Positions 20,651-32,696 of a stretch of 37,080 nucleotides of DNA are shown piece after piece; the stretch's first letter is position 1; every line of letters begins with the position of its first letter. The notes beneath the pieces are model-generated. The model had not been told where the DNA came from and ran no database searches. It saw only the letters and a program-made list of their open reading frames with translations. The stretch comes from Amphimedon queenslandica (Eukaryota > Porifera > Demospongiae > Haplosclerida > Niphatidae). The position numbers and the translations under genes were made by a program. Location: assembly GCF_000090795.2 (NCBI RefSeq), contig NW_003546436.1:62378-99457 (forward strand), in the 5' to 3' direction.

Positions 20651-20748
20651 TCTTTGCCTCCTCTAATCTCTGCAGCAATCTCAGCCACTCCCTTGTGACG
20701 TCACTGATTAATAATTTTAAGTTTTTAACCCTTTAGTTTAAATTCAAA
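20651..20748. promoter_or_regulatory. Compact bidirectional promoter, oxygenase/HACD3
   Basis: 98 bp between divergent start codons. Contains TTTTTAACCCTTTAG at about 20722-20736, sharing TTTAACCCTTT with the LINS1/DDX46 promoter. Function inferred from position. Confidence 0.5.
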
Positions 20749-22933
20749 ATGGCGGACGAGGGTGAGTTGCTGAAACCTCCAGTTCTTTGGGCCCAGCGGC
20801 GGGACATGATCCTGTTAAGAGTACAGATACAACTAGCTGAAGTTGGAATAAATACATTTATTAAATTTTAATTTAGTTTTTATTTTTTAGAAACCGGATT
20901 TTAATATTTATGATACACACATGAATTTCAAAGGTATTGTTGTCCTTGTTGTTGTTTATTGTTGTTTTTATTATTAGGGTACGGTACTGGTGGTTCCTCT
21001 CATAAGAAGTGGTATGGATTTGAGCTTGTGTTCCATGAGCCAATCAATACTGAGGTATGTCATCAATAAAATTTAAAATAATTATTTATTTATTAAAAAA
21101 TTATTGTAGAAATGTCGTGTGAAGGTATTCGAGAATGAAATTGAGTTTCGTTTGCTCAAGAAAAACTGTAAGAATTGTTTATTATTTAAACTATTGTCTA
21201 TGTAGCATAAGGACATCAATATGTATCAGAAAATGTAATAAAAATTTGGAGTGATTTTTGGAGCCATTTTTTGGATAAAAATCATGGGCTATAGCCTTAG
21301 GTATTTTTCAGATTTTTGGCGTTTTCTTAAAATGGCCGTAACTTGAAAAATTAAAGTCGGAATCAGCTCAAACTTTATACACAGCATAAGGACATCAATA
21401 TGTATCAGAAAATGTAATAAAAATTTGGGGTGATTTTGGAGCCATTTTTTAGGAAAAATTGGCCAATTTTTCAAAATGCTCATAAATGAAAATTTACATT
21501 CAGAATCAACTCAAACATTATTTCCTTTAGCCGGTGAATGGTCCAAGTTACAAAGCTCTCACGTGAAGCCTCACTGGATTAAACTTGATTTTGATCACTT
21601 TCACATATCAGAAGATGAAGATGATGAAGATAATGACAAAATGGAGGAACTTAGGAAGAGAAAAGCACTGCAACAAGTGAGTTTTATTTAATTATTATTC
21701 ATTTATTTATTGATTTATTTTAGGAGTTGAAATTACTTGAGGAAAGAACAAAACGGGAAATTGAATTACGCGATACAGTCAAAGACAGTAAGCTATACAT
21801 GTTACCATAGCAACAGGCTCCTCCCCTCTCCTCCAGTATCCCATAAAGTGACAGCCACTTATCTAGTCATATACAATGTTGTGCAATTCCTTGGGTTTCT
21901 ATTAATAAGTACAAGATTAATATTTCTATTAAGTTACGGCGAAGGTAATTAATCATGTTAATTATATTCATTGATTGTGGGCGTGGTCAGTTGGTATTTC
22001 TAGGGCCTATAGTGACGTGGCTCCATTATTAATGGCTTGTCAAATCGGAGCCTTTTTAGAAGTGGTACACTCAGCTCTGGGTTTTGTAAAAGGTGACATC
22101 GTCTCATCGTTATTACAAGTGGGTTTGGTGGGTGTGGTTACATGTATACATGTATTTCTAGACGTGTGGACGTGGTTACATCCTCTTCTTAACCATCCCT
22201 TACTGTCCTTCCTTACAAAGATCTCCTTTCGTATTTCTCTTGTTCTTAGCTTGGTCTCTTATTGAACTAGTCAGGTATGTTTTCTGCCCCTCCTGTTGCC
22301 ATGGTAATGATTCTGTTGCTATAGATACCCGTACTATGCCCTAGGTGTGTTGAAGAAGGAGGTGTGGCTGATAACGTGGCTGAGGTATTCATTATGGATC
22401 CCTCTCTACCCACTGGGACTCACTTTTGAATGTACGCGAGCGTGTGTGAGGAGAAGTATTGTGTACAGTGAGACTTTTGTGGGTCCAAATTTGTTGCTAA
22501 TTTTAAAGATTATACAAAGTAAAACTAGCACAAGATAGATTTAAAATGGGACAAATGGCTTTGATATTTTTTAATGACCTTAACTTAGCAATTTTTAGTG
22601 AATTTTTGGGCCACAAAAATGTCTTTTATGTTAATTATATTTTCTATTTATTTTATAGTGTGTATTTATGTGCTCAGTTTATTGTATGAAGCTAATGGAG
22701 GAGGTTGGTCCTATCCTCTACCTAATGGACTCAACATTGCAGTGGACCCTGTTGTAATGAAAGTATTGATATTCATCTCTTTACCACCTGGTAATTAACT
22801 CAAATAATAATGTTATTTATTATGTTTTATTGTTATTATTTATTATTATTTATTTGTAGTATTTTACTCTTTATTGTCGCACATGTGGTCTCAAAGAAAA
22901 AGAAAATTAGGAGGAATTAAGAAAAGAGACTGA
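20749..22933 (+). CDS. HACD3: Very-long-chain 3-hydroxyacyl-CoA dehydratase 3 (HACD3/PTPLAD1)
   Basis: Twelve exons: 20749-20841, 20891-20933, 20978-21054, 21110-21167, 21531-21676, 21724-21787, 21837-21944, 21991-22118, 22162-22274, 22325-22467, 22659-22790, 22860-22933; 392 residues (human 362). An N-terminal CS (p23-like) domain (PPVLWAQRRDMILLRV, KKWYGFELVF, FENEIEFRLLKK, WIKLDFDHF) is followed by a coiled segment and the multi-span PTPLA domain: LVIYNVVQFLGF, LEVVHSALGFVKG, LAWSLIELVRYPYYAL and TWLRYSLWIPLYPLG, which hold the Tyr/Glu region of the dehydratase. It removes water from 3-hydroxyacyl-CoA in the ER elongation cycle. The C-terminus KKRD is a KKxx retrieval signal. The exon 10 donor is uncertain (22467 chosen). 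Confidence 0.93.
21190..21525. repeat. About two units of the 179-bp intronic repeat (HACD3 intron 4)
   Basis: GCATAAGGACATCAATATG recurs at about 21206 and 21385 together with GCCGTAACTTGAAAAATT. Reverse complement of the PIGB intron 3 repeat. Confidence 0.9.
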
Positions 22934-22990
22934 GTGGGCGTGGACATTTTTAATTAATTGATTGAGTGTGATGAATAATAATTAGTAAAA

Positions 22991-23311
22991 ATGGCTTCTT
23001 TATCAAAATGGTTGCACTTTTCTCCTCTCCTATCTACCAGCTGTAGACTGACCGCTAACAATAGATTATGGCTCTCTTCTCCTACCCTTGGGGCCATCAG
23101 GAGGAACTATTCTGATAAAGGAGAGAATAAAGATGGTGGGAAAGCAAACGAGACCACGCCCACCCAAGAAGACGACCCCGCCCCTGACCCATATCTCCCT
23201 CCCTGGCCTAACGGTGTCAACCCTCATACAGGAGAGAGAGGGGGCCCCCGTGGGCCGGAACCAACTCGTTATGGTGACTGGGAAAGAAAAGGAAGGGTCA
23301 CTGATTTTTAA
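22991..23311 (+). CDS. SDHAF4: Succinate dehydrogenase assembly factor 4
   Basis: A single-exon frame of 106 residues. The first 40 residues are basic, Ser/Leu-rich and without acids, a mitochondrial targeting sequence. The C-terminus [20 protein letters not shown] followed by GRVTDF is nearly identical to the conserved SDHAF4 signature. SDHAF4 binds flavinylated SDHA in the matrix and helps it join SDHB during complex II assembly. The middle ([15 protein letters not shown]) is low complexity and coded by the ACCACGCCCAC motif common in this window. It begins only 58 bp after the HACD3 stop on the same strand and is convergent with NCBP1 (63 bp). Confidence 0.95.
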   Translation: MASLSKWLHFSPLLSTSCRLTANNRLWLSSPTLGAIRRNYSDKGENKDGGKANETTPTQEDDPAPDPYLPPWPNGVNPHTGERGGPRGPEPTRYGDWERKGRVTDF

Positions 23312-23374
23312 ACACATGTACAACAAATGTACAGTAGCAGTTATTAATACTTATTAACAGTTATTAATAAGTTA

Positions 23375-26300
23375 TTAAAGTATTCCTTGAAATTGTTTGT
23401 ATATTTCTTGTACTCTTAAGTCGACTCCGCCCCCAAAACAATCGCTCTCTAACGAATATGAATATTGTCGATAGACAGTGTGATACTATTAATAGTAACA
23501 GATCACATGACAGTCACATGATGTCATTATTACCTGTATTAATAACTGGCGGGTATTATCAGTGATACAGGTGTACCAGGTAGTTTCATAATCAGTTCCT
23601 TCTTCATCGCAAGTCGATAAATGGGAACATAGCGACTCAATTAAATACTAATGATTAGTGGGTGTGGTTAGTATTGATTAGTAGGTGTGGTCTGTGTTCT
23701 TACTCGGCAGGTTGATAGGAAGACTTCTTTCTGTTCAGTGCTTCTTTCCTCCACTTTCTCTTCCAGTTCTTGTATCTTCCACTCCAGCTCTTGTTTGTCT
23801 TCAGTTCCATCAACTAACTCATCAAGACCCTGAGATGAGATACATGTAATTATATATACTGTACGTCAGGGTTTCCCACAGAATTCTGGCATAACACTCA
23901 GGTGGTTTCTTGTCAAGTTACTTAAAAATTGGGCCAATAACCCTTTACTATAGTACAGGTATTTTGGTTAAATTTTGCCAAAAATGAAAAGGAGAGAATT
24001 CTTCATTTTTATTACATTTCCTGATACATATACATGTTCTTATGTTGTGTAGAAAGTTTGAACTGATTCCGATCAAAATTGGATTCTTTACTAATAATTT
24101 TTAAAGTTGCTCCAAATGCCATGTACTGTATTGTAGTGCTTGTCAGCTCATGAAGCTCATGCTATTTAGCTCTCTTAGCATGCTTTGTGGGAAACCCTGG
24201 GGTACGAGACTTTTCTCACGTCTTACTGTTGTTTTTTGAAGTTTTTCTTTGATTTCTTCCAGTTCTTTCTCACACTATTAGTACCACATAGCACTGTCAT
24301 AACACATCTTCATCTTACTTGCAGTAAACTTTTATTAACTCGAGAGAAAGAGCTTCTTAATATATCCCAAAACAGCCGACTAGAAACAGTGTTACTAATA
24401 ATAGAACAAGCAACGTCATGCTATTAATAGCACCTGGTGAAGTCAGGGTGATTGGAAGAGGTGAAGCACCATTTAATGATTGATCCATTATCAATGAGCT
24501 CTTGCCTAACTAACCTATCTATCACTAAACAGTGCAACTGAAAATGGAGAAATGAGTTTAAATATAATTACAATTAAGACATTTTGTACTTGAGTATTTT
24601 CTTCAAAGAATTCTCCCACAGCTGACAGACAGTATAACTTTGCATTCTCAGTCTCTAGGAGTTCCAGCAATAGTGATCGGAATCTAGTAAAACTCAGTAA
24701 AACTCTGGATAATTCAGTATACTATACTTGTGCAAAGCAGTGAAGCAGTGACTGATGGTTTTATCTCCAATATGCAAGATACAGTGAGTGAGTATTGATA
24801 CCTTTAGCTCCAGTAATTCTATTTTTAATAACTATTAATAACTAGCTATTAATTAATTATATTAATAACTGACGTTCTTCTGAATTATTCCCAATGTCAG
24901 TTCCATCAAGCACCTCCTTCAGCCTCTCCAGTGGTACTTTAGCTTTCATCGACTCAACGAGTTGCTTAGCAACCTCAAAACCCTGAACTCCATCTGCCAC
25001 GCCCACTAATCAGTTAATTAATACTTATTATCAAATACCTTCAGCATAGAGGTAGTAAGAATCGTTGGGCGGGGTCAGGAGTGGTTTGAAATCATCTGGT
25101 ACCAGTTCCGAAAATACTTCATGAGATCCTAATCTGAAAAGATGCCAATTAATGATGACTTTTAAAAATATTCTTCTCACCTGCTACATCGCTCAAAAAC
25201 CTGTTTAACAAACCAGCAAGGCGGGCTATCAGGAGCACACTGTAAACACCACACCCTTTAATAAATAATTACAATAATAATTATAAATAAATAATAAATT
25301 AATAATAATTGCATGTACCATTTGCTCCAGTCCCAGTGGTAACCATAGTTACTGAGGTGATACGAAAACCACCAGGCAAACCTGTGCCGATAAAAATGCA
25401 TGACCACACCCACTAATTAGTGATCACACCTACCTTTCGGCAACGACAAAATTGATGTGATCGAGTTGTGAAAATAGAATATCGATTAATTGAGTTAGCT
25501 AAGGGGCGGAGTCAAGGACCAATAAATAATGAATAGTTAATGAGGTGGTGACCACACCCACTCATGAATAATTAATGAGGATACAATGACAGGATATGTA
25601 GCAGGTCTTAGTTTACATAACTCAATGGTCAGTGACCCATAGTACAGGAGGGAATGTGGAGGGACAGGGAGGGTGAATATGAATCCAAATAAGACCTCAG
25701 CCGTCATGTACTCTACTGGCAAGTGATGTAGCCTTTCTATTACGACATTCAGCTGGTGGGCACTAATTGGAATAAAAGAAAAAGAGAGGGTCATTCCGTG
25801 TTACTTCTATTATTATCTATTATACTCTTCTCCATTATACCGCATAGCTCCAAATTTTCATCAGTCAAAATTTTCGTCAAATTCGTCAGGTACATGTATT
25901 TTTGCTTAAAAAAAGTTTTAACTGACAAAGTTTTTGTTCCACAAAGAAATTAGAATTTTAACAAAATTTTTGACTGGAGCTAAACGGCATATTCTAGTAT
26001 AACTGACTGACCAGGCCTTCCTGTTCCCTGTGTGAGAGTTGATGATTGAACTGATGATATCGGTGATCAGATATCTATTGATTGACTCTGATTGAGGTAG
26101 ACTGGGACCCTATAAGGAGGCGTGGTCAGCCCCACCCACTAATTAAGACTTACGACATGAGGAGGAAGGTCTGATTCACCAATACACCGGAACACAGTGG
26201 ATGGGAGGGGGTAGGCGGAGTCAAGGGTGTGGCCTGGTATTATTATATTAGGGAGCGGGTGCTACATGTACATGTACATGTATAAGATCATGTGATAGTC

Positions 26301-28069
26301 ATGTGATGAATACTCACTCCGTAAGCTGAGGAGAGTTCGGATTCTAATGGAGCGTATGGTCGTACAAGAACTCCCTCCTTAAAGGGTTAAAAATATAAGC
26401 CACACCTACTAGACTAACCTTCCAACCTTCCTCCTTCATCTTCAGTACCTGAGACCATAACAGGTCCAGTTGCTATGGAAACGGGAGTAAGCGACCAATA
26501 GGATTGCGGCTTACGTCTCTCTGAGGGTAGGGACGGTCGGACTGCCAGGACTGGAGAGCAGGAAGATAATTAGTGGTCCTCTTACTGAGTGGGAGGAGCT
26601 TAGTATTATTATTATGTTGTTGTTGTTGTATTAAATTAACTTATTGTACTATTAAAATTACTTATTATTATTGTTATCATAGAGAACCCAAATAATAAAA
26701 GAAAAAACTTGTTGTTGTTTATTATTATTGTTGTTATTATTATCATTATTACCTCATGTATCCTCCAATTGCTGATAATAGTCTGTCCAGTTCCACTTGT
26801 CTCTTCTGCTGTAGCTCCCCTCCCACCCACGGGAGGGAGGAGAGGAGAACGTACGTGTACCAATCAGACCTCAACTAGAGAGGGTAATTAGTAGGTGTGG
26901 TTATGGGCGGGGCTACCTGGGATATTCCTGGTTCATAGGTGACAGTTATTAGTGTGTCATATAGAGACACTATTGATGATAGAGGGACTACTCTAGCATT
27001 GGTTAGGTCAGAAAGGAACCTCACCTAATGACAAGAAAAAGAAGAAGAAGAAGAAGGGGGTACAGTACAACAAAGGATACTATACAACAGGTAGCAGTTG
27101 ATCTGTGGTTACTTTGATGAGATAATGTGGTTATGTTGGTGTCCAGAATAGAAGAGCTTTTCCATTTAATTTAATTTTTTAACTTTAATTTTATTTCACT
27201 TTATTCTATTCAATAAAAGAGCTTTTCTTTTTTATTTTCTAGCAACAGTCCAGTATGTAACATCAGAAGACCAAAGGCACCAACAGATTGACTGCAATAG
27301 ATACTTAAATGCACACCAGCTGCTGGTGTACATGTACATGTACATGTGCATGTATGGGGTGGAGTTTACTCACCAGTGATTTGACGCTTAAGAACTTATT
27401 CATTGTCAGTGCTGACTTTAGGTCTTCAATCAACAAATCAACAAACTAGACAACAACAAACAATAAACAACAACAAACATACGACCACACCTCCTCTCCA
27501 ATGTCAGATTTCTTCATGTTCAGTGCTCCTACTAGTGTCGAATATATTGACATTTTCTCTGAATATTCTCTGGCGCTGGTTTATTATTAATTAATGGGCG
27601 GGGACAATAGACCACACCTACTTACCATCTCATAATTGTTTGCATTATCTTGTCTTTGTATTCGTCCATTTCCGGTATTAAAATGTCTGCCAAACTTTGA
27701 ATAGTATTTTCTAATAAACCTTTCTAAATAATTAAATAATAATTATAACAAATAATGATAAAAATTATCATTATTATAAATATTAATGATAATAATACAG
27801 CAACTATCATACCGTATCGTTTCCAACTCTTTCAATTAACGAAACTAATTTCTCTTCAGTTGACAATTCCACTTTCCTTTCATCCTTCCAAGCCCCGCCC
27901 CCTCTCCCACGGTACCCTGAAGGGTCACTCCTCCTCCCCCTCTTGCTGTAGGGCGGGCCTATCCTTGAGATATAACAGTTACTATTAATAGTAACAGGGT
28001 CTTACCGTCAGGGACATCATAGTCATCTCTACCTCTCTTTCTCTCGTCTCTGTCCCGCCATGTAGACAT
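23375..28069 (-). CDS. NCBP1: Nuclear cap-binding protein subunit 1 (CBP80)
   Basis: Twenty-six exons give 803 residues (human 790). Exon starts on the minus strand: 28069, 27958, 27723, 27575, 27445, 27024, 26874, 26578, 26472, 26377, 26233, 26109, 25762, 25498, 25381, 25255, 25133, 25005, 24818, 24683, 24537, 24379, 24274, 23829, 23647, 23485. CBP80 binds CBP20 and the m7G cap of nascent RNA, serving splicing, export and decay. Family landmarks: KMSIYSTLVGALN, VRFLSDLTNARVVPL, SDWYTYVLLSSLPWVG, LPVPPHSLLYYGSLTIELCK, FAWWFSYHLSNYGYHWDWS, FVKQVFERCSRLG, IKWCFTSSNHPDFTRLFWDIL, then a coiled segment (ELEWKIQELEEKVEERSTEQ) and C-terminal helices. The exon 10 donor is chosen by phase (26314). Intron 13 looks U12-type. 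Head-to-head with HAUS6. Confidence 0.95.
23890..24120. repeat. One unit of the 179-bp intronic repeat (NCBP1 intron 23)
   Basis: GAAAAGGAGAGAATTCTTCA, CATGTTCTTATGTTGTGTAG and GAACTGATTCCGATCAA follow in the same order as in PIGB intron 3, with a diverged ACTATAGTACAGG palindrome half at about 23948. Confidence 0.88.
25499..25584 (-). other. U12-type GT-AG intron (NCBP1 intron 13)
   Basis: On the minus strand the intron begins GTATCCTCAT, matching the first seven bases of the U12 5' splice site GTATCCTTT, and ends GTCCTTGACTCCGCCCCTTAG. TCCTTGAC is a strong U12 branch motif with the branch A 13 bases from the 3' end, the normal U12 spacing. Exon phases (PATYPVI / LTQLIDILFSQ) support these ends. 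Confidence 0.8.
25840..25989. mobile_element. TA-flanked MITE-like element in NCBP1 intron 12
   Basis: Starts CCGCATAGCTCCAAATTTT and ends, as reverse complement, TGCCGTTTAGCTCCAGTCAAA; ends are imperfect inverted repeats with TA on each side. About 150 bp, AT-rich, non-coding. The ends resemble the MITE at 15515-15695. Confidence 0.6.
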
Positions 28070-28156
28070 GCTGTCAGCCCACCCACGCAACACTCATTAA
28101 TTATTCATGACCACATTCATTTAATAACGAGTCACGCCTCCTATTATTAGTTAAAT
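28070..28156. promoter_or_regulatory. Compact bidirectional promoter, NCBP1/HAUS6
   Basis: Only 87 bp between divergent start codons. Contains a CCCACCCACGC box near 28078-28088 and AT-rich sequence. Both genes are complete, so either both promoters fit here or transcripts begin inside the neighbour. Confidence 0.55.
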
Positions 28157-28815
28157 ATGGCGGGTAATGGTGATCCCAGTTTTGTTAATGTTTTATCTTC
28201 TACTGGCTTAACCTCGGGTTTAACTGTTGAAGAAGGGCCCGGGCCTGTCTTTAATATGAGAGAGATATGGTTTACTAACATGCTATTGTTGGGATTCAAC
28301 CCTGTTGCTTCAGAAAAGAAATATAAGATACAGTTTAACAAGTGAGAGAGAATAGTAATAATTTGAATTCTAACTAAATTATTGTATACTGTAGTAGCTA
28401 GTGATTTTGGATGGGGATAAAGAATTGCTAGTTTTTGAATAAATGGCAGGTTTTTATGCAATTTGTGGCCATGGATGATTAAGCATGTGTACATAATGGT
28501 TCAAATGGTGGGCTTTATTTTAGTGAAAGGACCAAAATTTGTCAAAATTTTCTCCCTCCAAAATTACCACCTGTACAGTTCGTGATTACTGATCATACCA
28601 CTACTACTCGTTTTATTTCAGGGACATGTTTGCCGTCCCCCCTCAGAAGCAAGGGATGGAGGTCATTCTCCATTACTTGTTCTCAGTCTTGAACTCTCAT
28701 CTCTGTTATGAGGAGTTTCGGGACTGCTGGCCGGTTTATGATCGCAAGCAAGACCAGCTGTTCAGGAAGAAGTCGTCAAACTGGATAAGTAACATTGCTA
28801 AAGTAAGAATCATTA

Positions 28816-28891
<76 letters not shown>

Positions 28892-31800
28892 AGGAGGAAC
28901 CTAATTCTGGTTTACCACGTATTGTTGCACCACTTCTACTCTCACCTGGGGGTGTGTCCCAATTAAATAATTAATTAATTATTTGTTTTGTTTTTAGGTG
29001 ATAAATTTTATTCATTTCTCTACTTATTCTCAACCTATTGCTTATGGAAAGTGACACTGAGAGAATCTAGTGAATTAGGTATTACTAATAGTCACATGAC
29101 AGGTCACGTGACCTCTCTCCCTACAGGAGTACAGATACCTTCTTCAGTACATTCTTTGAATTCCTCAGCTCCTGTGTATAAGGATGTGAATGAGGAGAGC
29201 ACATGTTTCCATATCATTAAAGAATGTAATGAGTATCTATCAATGCAGGAAGAGCTGGCACTCCTTCACAAGCAATGGAGGGAATATTCAAAGTATGAAC
29301 AAATAATTAATGAGTAGGAACTAGGACGTTTGAGCTGGTTTTGATCAAAATTGGATATATTATATATAAATTTTTATTTTGATTCAGAATTGGATGAAAG
29401 TCCCTTTATTCTAGGATATCTTGGGTATTTTTTAAAACAATTTTGTCCTTTTTTAAATGGCCGTAACTTGAAAAATTGAAGTCAGAATTGGCTCAAACTT
29501 TCTACACAGCATAAGTACATCAATATGTATCAGAAAATGTAATAAAAATTTGGGGCGGTTTTTTTTAGCCATTTTTCAGAAAAACCATGGGCTATAGCCT
29601 TGGGTATTTTTCAGATTTTTGGCGTCTTTTAAAAATGGCCGTAACTTGAAAAATTAAAATTGGAATTAGCTCAAACTTTCTACACAGCATAAGGACATCA
29701 ATATGTATCAGAAAATGTAATAAAAATTTGGGGTGATTTTTTAGCCATTTTTCAGAAAAAACCATGGGCTATAGCCTTGGGTATTTTTGAGATTTTTGCC
29801 GTTTTCTTAAAAAGGCTGTAACTTGAAAAATTGAAGTCGGAATCAGTTCAAACTTTCTGCACAGCATAAGGGCATCAATATGTTTCAGAAAATGTAATAA
29901 AAATTTGGGGTGAATTTTTAGCCATTTTTTGGAAAAAACCATGGGCTATAGCCTTGGGTATTTTTCAGATTTTTGCCGTTTTCTTAAAAAGGCCGTAACT
30001 TGAAAAATTGAAGTCGGAATCAGCTCAAACTTTCTACACAGCATAAGGACATCAATATGCATCAGAAAATGTAATAAAAATTTGGGGCGATTTTTTAACC
30101 ATTTTTCAGAAAAACCATAGGCTATAGCCTTGGGTATTTTTCAGATTTTTGGCGTTTTTTAAAAATGGCCGTAACTTGAAAAATTAAAGTCGGAATCAGC
30201 TCAAACTTTCTACACAGCATAAAGACATCAATATGTATCAGAAAATTTAATAAAAAATTACCAGTGATTTTGGAGCGAAATTTTATCTATTTTATTATTC
30301 ATTTTAGGGAGATTAGTTTGAGTTACAGACAACTGTGTAAAGAGAGAACAAGATTAGAAAATGAGTTGAATATAATGATGAAGAAGGATACTAGCACTTT
30401 TGATCCACAACTCAAGTAAGTCAATAATCTTTATTCTTTATAAATATCTTTATTTTAAAACTGTTAAGATTAAGTCCAAGAGAATCCAACAAGACCAAGG
30501 TTAGGGGGCACTCTTTATTAATTAAATAGTTACCATAGCAACGAATAGGTGCGGCTTCTGTGGAAAAAGGTTGAGACGTTTTTAGAATCAAATGAAAGAG
30601 AGAGACAGACAGTAAGAACTGTAATGGAGTCAACTGGTACTAGCAAACACACCATTAGTGGGAAAGAACTGAGTAATGTCAAGGTAGGTGGGACTGTTGG
30701 TTGTTTATTGTTGTTGTTGTTTATTGTTTATTGTTGTTGTTGTTGTTGTTTATTGTTTATTGTTGTTGTTGTTGTTTATTGTTTATTGTTGTTGTTGTTT
30801 GTTGTTGTTTTTGTGCGTACAGGTTCCAAAAGGATTGATGACTCAGCAGATTAGAGTAACTGATGATGATGGAAACATCAATTTAATTGAGTAATGAATA
30901 TTAATAAATGATTAGTTAATTATTATTAATAACTAATAGATTATTAAAGATCTGTACTGCTGGAATGAACTATTTAAACAAACACTTTGAGAAAGGTACT
31001 TTTTAAATTGTATAGTTCTTTATTGTATTGCTGTTACATGTAGGTGTTTGTATACCTGATCTAAGTCATGAAGTTGATTTCTCCTCTAAATCAATCAGAG
31101 CTCATACCAGTCACTTGCTATCAGTTCAACAACTTAAGTACGTACACATGTTACCTCATCTTACCTCATCTAACTGCCAATATATATCTGTGCCTTTGGT
31201 ACACCCACACACTATAGTACAAACCAGATAAAGTACAGCTGTTTTGTGTGTCGCCCAGACAGCCAGACTTCTAATCAACTGATATCAGTGTGAATGTACC
31301 CAGCGACAAGAAACAGCTGTAGTTTATCTATAACGTGTACTGTATGTACATGTACTTGTTTAGGTTTTTAGACTCTGGTCCAATTTTGCTTACGTTTGCT
31401 TACGTTTTATGACCAATGACTGTGTTTTTTGCTAAAGAAAAATAGCAGAATTAGCATGAAATATTGTGCAAGATAGTTTAGGTTTTATCAACCAAAAACA
31501 TAATGGCATGTAACATTGAACCTATTTATCATTATCCCTCTCCCTCTCTCTCTTAGTAAATCATTGTGTAGTCTTGATGAGGAGTTAGTTCAAAGGATAG
31601 CTGAACTGGAGAAGGAGCTAAGAGTCGTTAGATTAACTAGTAACACACCCCCTCCTATTTCAAGCATGATCCTGTTGAATAATGAAGCTCCACCCATTGC
31701 CACACCTACTGAAACCACGCCTACTCCTGTACATATAATTAATTAATTATTATTATTATTATTATTAATTATTAGGTTAATAATAAATTGTATCATCTTC

Positions 31801-32640
31801 ATTCTCCCATCACTGATTTGACCACGCCTAGTTCTAGTTTGACGACACCCACTTCTCTTTTGTCTCATCGTCCAATCATATTCAGTGCAGGTAGGTGTGG
31901 TCATCATTGGTCACTATGGTAACCTATTGTACTGTAGGTCGTACTCCAGTTGATGCTATTACTAAAAGTGTCCTAAGTAAGGCTAGGCTTAAGGCCACGC
32001 CCATTGAGGCCACACCTACAACACGAAAGACTTTACGTTTCAATAGTCCTGGGTCTAATCTTACTCCAGTCGTGAGAAAAGTGGGTGTGATCAAGACAAA
32101 AGAAAGAGAGCAAACTTCATCAAAAAGAAAGGATCCTAAACCGGTTATTAGAACCAGTCAGACTGGTACAGGAAAGACAGAGAGAAAGAGTACGACCCCA
32201 CGAGAACCAACAGGTGTTCCGGCTCCATTAGCTGCCCCTCCCTCCCCAACTGAACTATTAGCTAATAGAATAACTGATAATATAACCAGTGACTCCACTC
32301 CTTATAAGGTATTGTCTATTTATAGAATTGATTGTGATGATGTCATTATTATTATTATTATTAGGTTGATTTGTTTACGGATGAAAGGATGGGTAAGTAT
32401 AATAATTAATTAATCTATATATTTATTTATTATTTATTAATAGCTTTTCAATCTGTTGATTGCATTTATCGTACTCCGTCCCACCCTCCAGTCAGTAACT
32501 TAGCAACTGCCACACCTCTCCGTGATTCTGATTGGTTGAATAAAGTGACTCCACCCACTCCTTATTGCGAAACATCTTCCGATGATAATTCTCCTACTTC
32601 TCTGACTCCGCCCTTTCCTCTCATAGACAATAAAAATTAA
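28157..32640 (+). CDS. HAUS6: HAUS augmin-like complex subunit 6
   Basis: Sixteen exons: 28157-28341, 28622-28802, 28894-28951, 28998-29078, 29127-29292, 30308-30415, 30469-30499, 30549-30683, 30823-30890, 30940-30995, 31044-31137, 31557-31728, 31776-31890, 31938-32308, 32365-32392, 32444-32640; 681 residues. The N-terminal domain matches HAUS6: MREIWFTNMLLLGFNP, CWPVYDRKQDQLFRKKSSNW, RIVAPLLLSPGGDKFYSFLY. A coiled-coil middle follows, then a long Thr/Pro/Lys-rich disordered tail. Human HAUS6 has about 955 residues, so the tail is shorter here. Augmin sits on spindle microtubules and recruits gamma-tubulin for branching nucleation. Exons 7 and 15 are 31 and 28 bp. Intron 5 is mostly repeat DNA. 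Confidence 0.92.
28817..28889. repeat. (TTA)n microsatellite in HAUS6 intron 2
   Basis: About 24 consecutive TTA trinucleotides ending a few bases before the acceptor, where they may stand in for the pyrimidine tract. Shorter (ATT)n tracts occupy the same position at 2581-2626 and 35234-35268. Confidence 0.95.
29325..30275. repeat. About five units of the 179-bp intronic repeat (HAUS6 intron 5)
   Basis: TCAAACTTTCTACACAGCAT recurs near 29492, 29671, 29849 (one mismatch), 30025 and 30205. Units also share GCCGTAACTTGAAAAATT, CCATGGGCTATAGCCTTGGG and AAAATGTAATAAAAATTTGG. It fills nearly all of a 1.0-kb intron between two clearly coding exons. Confidence 0.93.
30700..30812. repeat. TTG/TTTATTG low-complexity tract in HAUS6 intron 8
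   Basis: Alternating (TTG)n and TTTATTGTTTATTG blocks form an irregular tandem repeat between exons 8 and 9; the open frames across it are artefacts of the missing stop-codon letters. Confidence 0.9.
31226..31329. repeat. Inverted repeat in HAUS6 intron 11
   Basis: AGATAAAGTACAGCTGTTTT with GTGTGTCGC (31226-31254) pairs with GCGACAAGAAACAGCTGT plus AGTTTATCT (31303-31329), with small bulges. A possible small fold-back element; no clear target duplication. Confidence 0.75.
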
Positions 32641-32696
32641 TATAATAATAATAATAATAAATATTTATTAATTAATATAATTTGTTTTTAGTTTTT

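Noticed and set aside
22441..22660. Alternative junctions between HACD3 exons 10 and 11 (donors at 22442 or 22462)
   Set aside because: Frame-compatible alternatives exist, but the GTGAGA donor at 22468 is the best consensus; left as the preferred but uncertain choice.
26258..26283. TACATGTACATGTACATG tracts (also 27328-27350) as regulatory sites
   Set aside because: Short self-complementary simple repeats inside NCBP1 introns; nothing in the sequence supports a function.
30549..30894. Cys/Leu/Val-rich frames across HAUS6 intron 8
   Set aside because: They come from translating a TTG/TTTATTG low-complexity intron.
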